Origin: Nemertoderma westbladi
Lineage: Eukaryota > Xenacoelomorpha > Nemertodermatida > Nemertodermatidae
Length of the DNA stretch: 55,568 nucleotides
Direction of reading: 5' to 3'
Assembly (NCBI GenBank): GCA_032718475.1
Contig: JAUCBJ010000770.1
Span: 1-55,568 of the forward strand
Position numbers and translations under genes: made by a program. Shown here piece by piece: positions 52,957-55,568 of this stretch. Position 1 is the stretch's first letter. The number at the start of each line of letters is the position of its first letter. The notes beneath the pieces were generated by a model, which was given only the letters and a program-made list of their open reading frames with translations, did not search any database and was not told the DNA's origin.

Positions 52957-53821
52957 TACACCATGACCCGTAATATAGTGTCATTTTCTGATGACACGGA
53001 CCCCCCCCCCCCCCCAAACGTTTCTACAAATCTTTATCATATTGCTTGAAATTTGAAACACAACTAGTTCAACTCACCGTGGTTGTTACCATGAAGCCGG
53101 AATTTTCGATCTCGCCTTTAAATTTTATTTATAAGCGTTTTAAAAAAGTGTCTTTTGCGAAATCGCACCCTCTGTATCATTGCCATTCTTCACTTTAGTC
53201 CTAATTTTTTCACATCAATAGAAAGCTTGCGTTGAAAGGATTCCAAATATGTAACAATATCTGAATTTCGTTGAGAAACAGCTGAACAGCCATTTATTCT
53301 ATTTAATAAATACACAATATTCTGGAACTATTTGTTTATGTATGATTAGCTACGCAATAGATATATTGGATAGGAATAATGCTGTTGCCAACCAACTCAT
53401 AAAATAAATAACACGTTCTAGAATATTGTGTATTTATTAGATAGAATAAATGGCCTGCAGTGAACAATAATTCTTGCAATATTTGAATGCCTATTTCTCA
53501 GCTGTTTCTAAACGAAATTCAGATATTGCTACATATTTGGAATCCTTCCAATGGAAGCTTTCTATTGATGTGAAAAATTACGACTAAAGTGACGAATGGC
53601 AATGATACAGAGGGTGCGATTTCGCAAAAGACACTATTTTAAAACGCTTATAAATAAAATTTAAAGGCGAAATCGAAAGTTCCGGCTTCATGGTAACAAC
53701 TAGTTGTGTTTCAAATTTCAAACAATATGATAAAGATTTGTAGAAAAATTTGGGGGGGGGGGGGGGGTGGGGGGGGTCCGTGTCATCAGAAAATGACACT
53801 ATATTACGGGTCATGGTGTTA
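52957..53821. mobile_element. foldback element with ~370-400-bp inverted arms
   Basis: Arms 52957-53330 and about 53413-53821 are near-exact reverse complements (ACCATGACCCGTAATATAGT and GTGTCATTTTCTGATGACAC at the outer ends, AATAAATACACAATATTCT at the inner ends) around an 82-bp spacer. The right arm has about 30-40 bp extra. Each arm holds a matching homopolymer (15 C at 53001; G-run with one T at 53752-53776). A single-armed diverged relative lies at 10950-11085. Confidence 0.85.
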
Positions 53822-54814
53822 TAGTAATAAATAAAAATTATATTACATGTACGTAAACCTATTTATGAAAACAATGGACTGCGCAGATAATTAAATAATT
53901 ACAATAAGTGTGTATAATAATGGTGTATATATATTACAGTATACTGTATAGACAATATTTTTTTTAAAAAATGTTGCAATGAAGTCGGTGGTAATAATAC
54001 TATGCAAAAAGTACATAATTTAATTAATTAATATCAAATGCGACTGCATACGGAACTCTAGCCTTTATTTAAGAGTTAGAACGCGCTGTCTTTCTATCAA
54101 TCAAGATCAAGCAGCGAACGAGTATCGGCATTGGTAGACCTTGGGTACCAATTGACCAGATTTTTTATACTACAGTAGCTAGTTCTTGCTATTTTTTTTA
54201 TAAATGCTATAGAAGATTTGCTAGCTATACATTTTGATAAATATTTTTGTTCTAGAACACATATGTTTGTTCTAGAACATTTTCTGGAAAAAAATTAAAT
54301 AGTACAGAAATCATCATACAACCCTTATTAAACAAATCGTAATTTTAAATGATTAGACCTCTTAGAAAACTGCAGTATTTTGAATCTAGAACTTATAACA
54401 CACCAACACAGCTTTGTGTTTAATGTTCTAAATAGGTTTTATTTTTTAAATATCTTATAAAAAGTAGTACCTAGCTAACACAAAATCAAAATTAAATTTA
54501 ATCTATCATCCTACTGTCAGAAGGTCAAATATTTGTTATAGAAAAAACGATAAAAGCATGGGTAGGGGTAAAGCATTGGTCAAAGTATGGGTACCCAAGG
54601 TGTACCCATAATGCCCGAGTATCAACTGGAGTGATTATGTATTTAAAATGTATCTTAACTCTTATATTACATCGCTATATTGACTTACTTAACTAATTAA
54701 TAGTAATTATTTTTAATAATTTGGAAACATTTTGTATTTGGTATTTGGCATTTGGTATTGTATAGTCGTTCATTGCCAATAGCGATTCGTTACCGCACTA
54801 ATACTGCTACCAAA
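53822..54814. other. AT-rich non-coding flank
   Basis: No gene. TTCTAGAAC palindromes occur at about 54249 and 54271. The inverted partner of the 52440 word lies at 54036-54056. Confidence 0.45.
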
Positions 54815-54990
54815 ATGAAAGATAGGCATCTGGCAGTTTTCTTTGTTGACTTCTTTACGGCTTTCGATTCAGTCTCTCGATCAGTATGTTCACGATGCTT
54901 GTATTATATGGGATCTCATAGGAAATTATTGCAGCAATCAGGATCAGTATACGATGGTTCGACGACATTTGTATCAACTGTTGATGGTTG
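54815..54990 (+). pseudogene. reverse transcriptase fragment of the plus-strand non-LTR family
   Basis: Matches copy 2 from about 32529 to 32700: DRHLAVFFVDFFTAFDSVSR, then, after a small deletion and shift, YDGSTTFVSTVDG. It is more diverged than the two main copies and broken by indels. Confidence 0.85.
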
Positions 54991-55568
54991 TTACGGGATT
55001 AACCCTGGGCACTTCATCACCCCAAAAACCAATATGTCACCTCAGATAAGGTATTAATTAAAGTGGGAAAATCTGTTAGCACCCCGATTGTATGCCAAAC
55101 CCCAAAGGTCAACTTACTATGATGGAGCCTGCTAAAGGAACCATAAGCAGGATCGTTAGATGGCCGCGCAAGCTATCATTGTGTACTATATGTTAAACCT
55201 ATTGTTCTATCTCTATGAGTATATTTATTGGTGCATATAACAACCTACTATAGCCATCAGCTTGCTAACTACAAACCGATGCCAACACATTATAGCGAGA
55301 GAAGGGACAATAATACTGCTTACACCTGCTTACTCAAATATAAGGCAAACTTACTGTATTTACGGCAATATTACACTATAAACCCATCGGTATATAAGTT
55401 TAAGGCATTACTACGGCGCACACCAGATTTAAAACACTTCCCTTTGTATCTGAGTACAGCATTTGCCGTAAGGGCGCGATTGCTAGCAAGATTATAGTTA
55501 ACTGTGCAATTCATCAATCAATCATACATATACGTATGCTTAATTGTCGATTAATAATAATAATAATA
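54991..55568. other. terminal stretch, one unidentified frame
   Basis: A plus-strand frame at 55228-55497 (89 codons, ending PLYLSTAFAVRARLLARL) has balanced composition in its second half but matches nothing I recognise; treat as hypothetical. The window ends in (TAA)n. Confidence 0.25.

Noticed and set aside
1-55568. tRNA, rRNA or tRNA-derived SINE genes
   Set aside because: No cloverleaf or paired A-box/B-box sequence was seen on reading; a covariance-model scan was not possible.

Overview
This is eukaryotic, animal DNA: AT-rich, gene-poor, full of transposons, with split genes carrying GT-AG introns and no operons. The retroelement set (BEL/Pao, two kinds of non-LTR element, a gag-bearing LTR derivative), a pogo-like DNA transposon and a receptor guanylyl cyclase fit a marine invertebrate. 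The abundance of words such as taggcctac and ataccggtat recalls echinoderm or other deuterostome genomes, but that assignment is inference only. Layout. 1-3080: foldback and tandem repeats, no gene. About 3084-9215: a 6.1-kb element bounded by diverged ~270-bp inverted repeats; it holds a broken minus-strand gene of a repeat-associated zinc-motif family and, nested inside, a pogo/Tigger-like transposon (5496-8284) with its own inverted repeats and a transposase ending in a PHD-like finger. 11650-15660: a minus-strand non-LTR retrotransposon with an intact endonuclease/RT frame, ending in an ATTG microsatellite directly against a short GTGGGA array. 16273-17274: the N-terminal half of another repeat-family gene, which runs straight into a 2.34-kb (GGGAGT)n array (17275-19615). 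19780-22440: a satellite with a 135-bp dimeric unit and monomeric edges. From 24361 to at least 50666 the window is spanned by one plus-strand gene, a membrane receptor guanylyl cyclase. Seven exons can be joined with matching phases: end of the ligand-binding domain, transmembrane exon, juxtamembrane exon and most of the kinase-homology domain. The upstream ligand-binding exons and the cyclase catalytic exons are not recognised here and probably lie outside. Its introns are mosaics. The 17.5-kb first intron contains an inverted minisatellite pair, two near-identical non-LTR copies (26553-28996 and about 30757-33711) and a gutted BEL/Pao element (33712-38356). Later introns hold an LTR/gag deletion derivative (44504-45430), a GC-rich 65-bp minisatellite and an intact intronless MRG15 (MORF4L1-like) gene with a 3' A-tract. 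The last visible donor site (50667) lies in a 41-bp tandem repeat that copies the donor itself about seven times. Downstream are a 0.4-kb MITE, an intronless BAF (BANF1-like) gene with an A-rich 3' flank, a large foldback element and a fragment of the same non-LTR family. How it fits together: the receptor cyclase is the resident gene. The two intronless chromatin-factor genes (an MRG15 chromodomain protein and a BAF DNA-bridging protein) look like retrogenes that landed in or beside its introns and kept open frames. Almost everything else is mobile or tandem-repeat DNA. No RNA gene, CRISPR array or prokaryotic feature was seen.
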